Shown piece after piece: positions 62,581 through 64,000 of a stretch of 64,000 nucleotides of DNA (position 1 is its first letter; every line of letters begins with the position of its first letter). A program made the translations under genes and the position numbers. A model generated the notes under the pieces. The model was not told the origin of the DNA, made no database searches, and saw only the letters and a list, made by a program, of their open reading frames with translations. Origin of the DNA: Pseudopedobacter sp965218985. Lineage in GTDB: Bacteria > Bacteroidota > Bacteroidia > Sphingobacteriales > Sphingobacteriaceae. The stretch spans positions 1,674,001 through 1,738,000 of the forward strand of contig CBDCMP010000007.1 in assembly GCA_965218985.1 (NCBI GenBank). The letters run 5' to 3'.

Positions 62581-63504
62581 TTACCTGATTATCTTTACAG
62601 CTACAAAGTTTCCAGAGGCATCAAACTGTACCGCATACTTGGTGAGATTGGCATCAATAATCACTAAATAACCTTTCAAAGCCCCGTTATCAACATCTGC
62701 AAAAGCCTTTTTAAATACATAATTTGGATAAGTGGTGTTCAAATATGCTAAAGTAGAGGCTGGTAATGCCGCTTGTGCCACCTCCTTGTCTTTACCTGAT
62801 CTCGCTGGTAATTCTTCTCTTTTGATAAAGGTGCCGTCAGCTTTAAAAGCAGTGGCATAAAATTTCATGTTTTTACTGATGACGATGATACTTCCATCTT
62901 TATTTGTCCAGGCACCTTTTAAAGTATCCTGACTGTAATTAGCGGTAAAATATTGTTTTATAACAGTGGATAAAGCGGTAAGTGCCAAACTGTCTCTTTG
63001 TTTCCCATCCCGGTTGTCAAAGCAACCTCCATCGTGGTGCCCACCCGGTTTTTCCATATCCCTGCCTTCTCTCAATTCTAATACATTTACAAAATTGCCA
63101 TTCGCATCAAACTTTAATGCCACGGGTTTACCATTGAACATCACCCCAACTACATATCCATCAACCGTACCAGTACTGATAAGCGTGGTGCTGAAAGCTT
63201 TGATAAAAGTGTATCCACTATAGTTTGTGGTTAAATAAGTGGTTATGCCTGCAGGCAAAGATGCTGCAGCTACAGACGTTCTTGAATGGTCTTTATGACA
63301 GGCATTCATGGCGTAAACTGAATCGGCACCGGAGGTGGTTGCCATACCGGAAACTGAATTTGTGGATGCGATTGCAACAGCACCTAATTGACTACCCAAC
63401 AAATAATTATCGGTGTTTAGATCTGAACCTTTTTTGCAGGAGAAGAATCCGATGGTAAGTGTGATTAAAATCACTGGGGTAAGGAGTTGAGTTATTTTTT
63501 TCAT
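62581..63504 (-). CDS. PepSY-like-repeat lipoprotein
   Basis: About 307 aa from the ATG at 63504, which gives a lipoprotein signal (MKKITQLLTPVILITLTIGF, then FSCKKGSD). The mature part has three related beta-alpha units of the PepSY-like type: LPAGITTYLTTNYSGYTFIK with VALKFDANGNFVNVLELREG; VIKQYFTANYSQDTLKGAW with TAFKADGTFIKREELP; and LPASTLAYLNTTYPNYVFKK with YAVQFDASGNFVAVKIIR. His- and Asp-rich stretches (ACHKDHSRTS, GGHHDGGCFDNRDG) lie around them. Such putative beta-lactamase-inhibitor-like proteins are frequent in Bacteroidota; function unknown. It follows the TonB receptor gene on the same strand. Confidence 0.88.
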   Translation of the reverse strand: MKKITQLLTPVILITLTIGFFSCKKGSDLNTDNYLLGSQLGAVAIASTNSVSGMATTSGADSVYAMNACHKDHSRTSVAAASLPAGITTYLTTNYSGYTFIKAFSTTLISTGTVDGYVVGVMFNGKPVALKFDANGNFVNVLELREGRDMEKPGGHHDGGCFDNRDGKQRDSLALTALSTVIKQYFTANYSQDTLKGAWTNKDGSIIVISKNMKFYATAFKADGTFIKREELPARSGKDKEVAQAALPASTLAYLNTTYPNYVFKKAFADVDNGALKGYLVIIDANLTKYAVQFDASGNFVAVKIIR

Positions 63505-63598
63505 TTTTTTTGAATAAAAGATTAACGTAACAATATCATTGTTTAGATCAATACCGAAGAGCGTATGAACCACCCTAAGAAAAAATGAAGTTTTTTTG

Positions 63599-64000
63599 TT
63601 ACAGAGAAAAACTGAGAAAGATAGTGGGGGTAAAAGGAACTGTCTGTGAATAAATGTTCACTGTGTTGGATTGTTGAGTTGGAATTCTCTCCAAATTCTC
63701 GGCTTTGATGTTTTGGGTGTTGAATAAATTCAATATAGATGCGCCGGCTTCGAGACGATATTTCTTTGCGGAGAATTTATAAGTGATAGCAGTGTCGAAA
63801 CGATTGTAGACCAGCTGATCCTCTTGCCGCTCGTTCATCGGTTTCATATTGGGAAAACCGGAACCATATACATAATTGGCGGAAAAATAAAAAGGTGAAA
63901 GTTTCAATAATCCGGCAAATTTGATTTCATGCCGTTGATCTTGAGGAGCTCTTTGATAGCTGCTGATAAAACCTTTCTTAGCATTGAACCGCTCTTGAGT
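63599..64000 (-). CDS. TonB-dependent receptor, C-terminal end (continues beyond the window)
   Basis: The minus-strand frame is open from the window edge and stops at 63599; 133 residues are visible. It reads FISSYQRAPQDQRHEIKFAG, then LSPFYFSANYVYGSGFPN, KKYRLEAGASILNLFNTQNI and a final strand FTPTIFLSFSL with a terminal aromatic pair of strands. The NLFNTQN and terminal Phe-rich strand are the normal end of a TonB receptor barrel. The start and plug lie outside the window. The PepSY-like lipoprotein gene is 94 bp downstream, so they may be linked. Confidence 0.85.
   Translation of the reverse strand, partial: TQERFNAKKGFISSYQRAPQDQRHEIKFAGLLKLSPFYFSANYVYGSGFPNMKPMNERQEDQLVYNRFDTAITYKFSAKKYRLEAGASILNLFNTQNIKAENLERIPTQQSNTVNIYSQTVPFTPTIFLSFSL

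Noticed and set aside
1..64000. tRNA, rRNA, insertion sequence or prophage
   Set aside because: I read both strands for the T-loop pattern and for transposase or integrase motifs and found nothing convincing; a tRNAscan-SE or ISfinder run would settle this.

Overview
The window is a chromosomal segment of a Bacteroidota member, most likely Sphingobacteriales/Sphingobacteriaceae (Pedobacter-like). The evidence is a SusC/SusD pair, several TonB-dependent receptors, a SprB-repeat adhesin with a type IX secretion C-terminal domain and a PorP/SprF partner, a NagB-PIG-L fusion, Bacteroidota-type SdhCAB, the order ileS-dksA-like-lspA, lipoprotein signals ending in a Cys followed by polar residues, and several -7 boxes fitting the Bacteroidota consensus TAnnTTTG. 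I saw no rRNA, tRNA, insertion sequence, CRISPR array or prophage.

Layout. 1-6.7 kb: an unknown lipoprotein, then an amino-sugar salvage group (NagX-like membrane acyltransferase, NagB fused to PIG-L, AnmK, DeoR regulator). 7-12.5 kb: SusC, SusD and a DUF4397 lipoprotein closed by a terminator. 12.5-15.4 kb: a small broken lipoprotein gene, a DUF4142 lipoprotein, and the overlapping cysteine pair cysE-cysM. 15.5-20.7 kb: ileS, a TraR/DksA-like protein and lspA in one operon, then a second, shorter lspA. 20.7-25.6 kb: a Fic enzyme behind two operator-like inverted repeats, a six-hairpin glycosidase lipoprotein, a serine-hydrolase remnant and dapF. 25.8-31.9 kb: HtrA protease, PdeM phosphoesterase, and sdhCAB. 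32-36 kb: FAD oxidoreductase, orphan histidine kinase, DUF47 protein and PiT phosphate transporter in one direction. 36-40.7 kb: a DUF6503-like lipoprotein, two small membrane proteins, an RND/MMPL exporter and recO. 41-48.9 kb: the giant SprB-like adhesin. 49-54.7 kb: hisS, clpS, a TonB receptor and PorP/SprF. 54.9-61.8 kb: M1 aminopeptidase, an ECF sigma/anti-sigma pair, a VWA protein with a DUF4197 partner, and YbaB. 61.9-64 kb: an outer-membrane protein, a PepSY-like lipoprotein, and the C-terminal end of another TonB receptor that runs off the window.

The most notable parts are these. (1) The adhesin gene contains at least 13 tandem 228-bp SprB units that are richer in GC than the flanking parts of the same gene and look mosaic. 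Seven clustered sites break the frame inside the array, with a net change of +6 nt, so the frame is restored; this suggests either consensus errors in a collapsed repeat or real frame variation. (2) A membrane anti-sigma factor carries two SusC-like EVVVVGYG motifs, a carboxypeptidase-regulatory-like domain and a TonB-C-like end; the divergent VWA lipoprotein carries a related motif. (3) Two 29-bp inverted repeats 44 bp apart sit directly on the start codon of the Fic gene. (4) Three TTAAYM repeats with an 11-bp period precede the phosphate transporter genes, next to a PhoR-like kinase. Function calls rest on motifs read by eye; no database search was possible.
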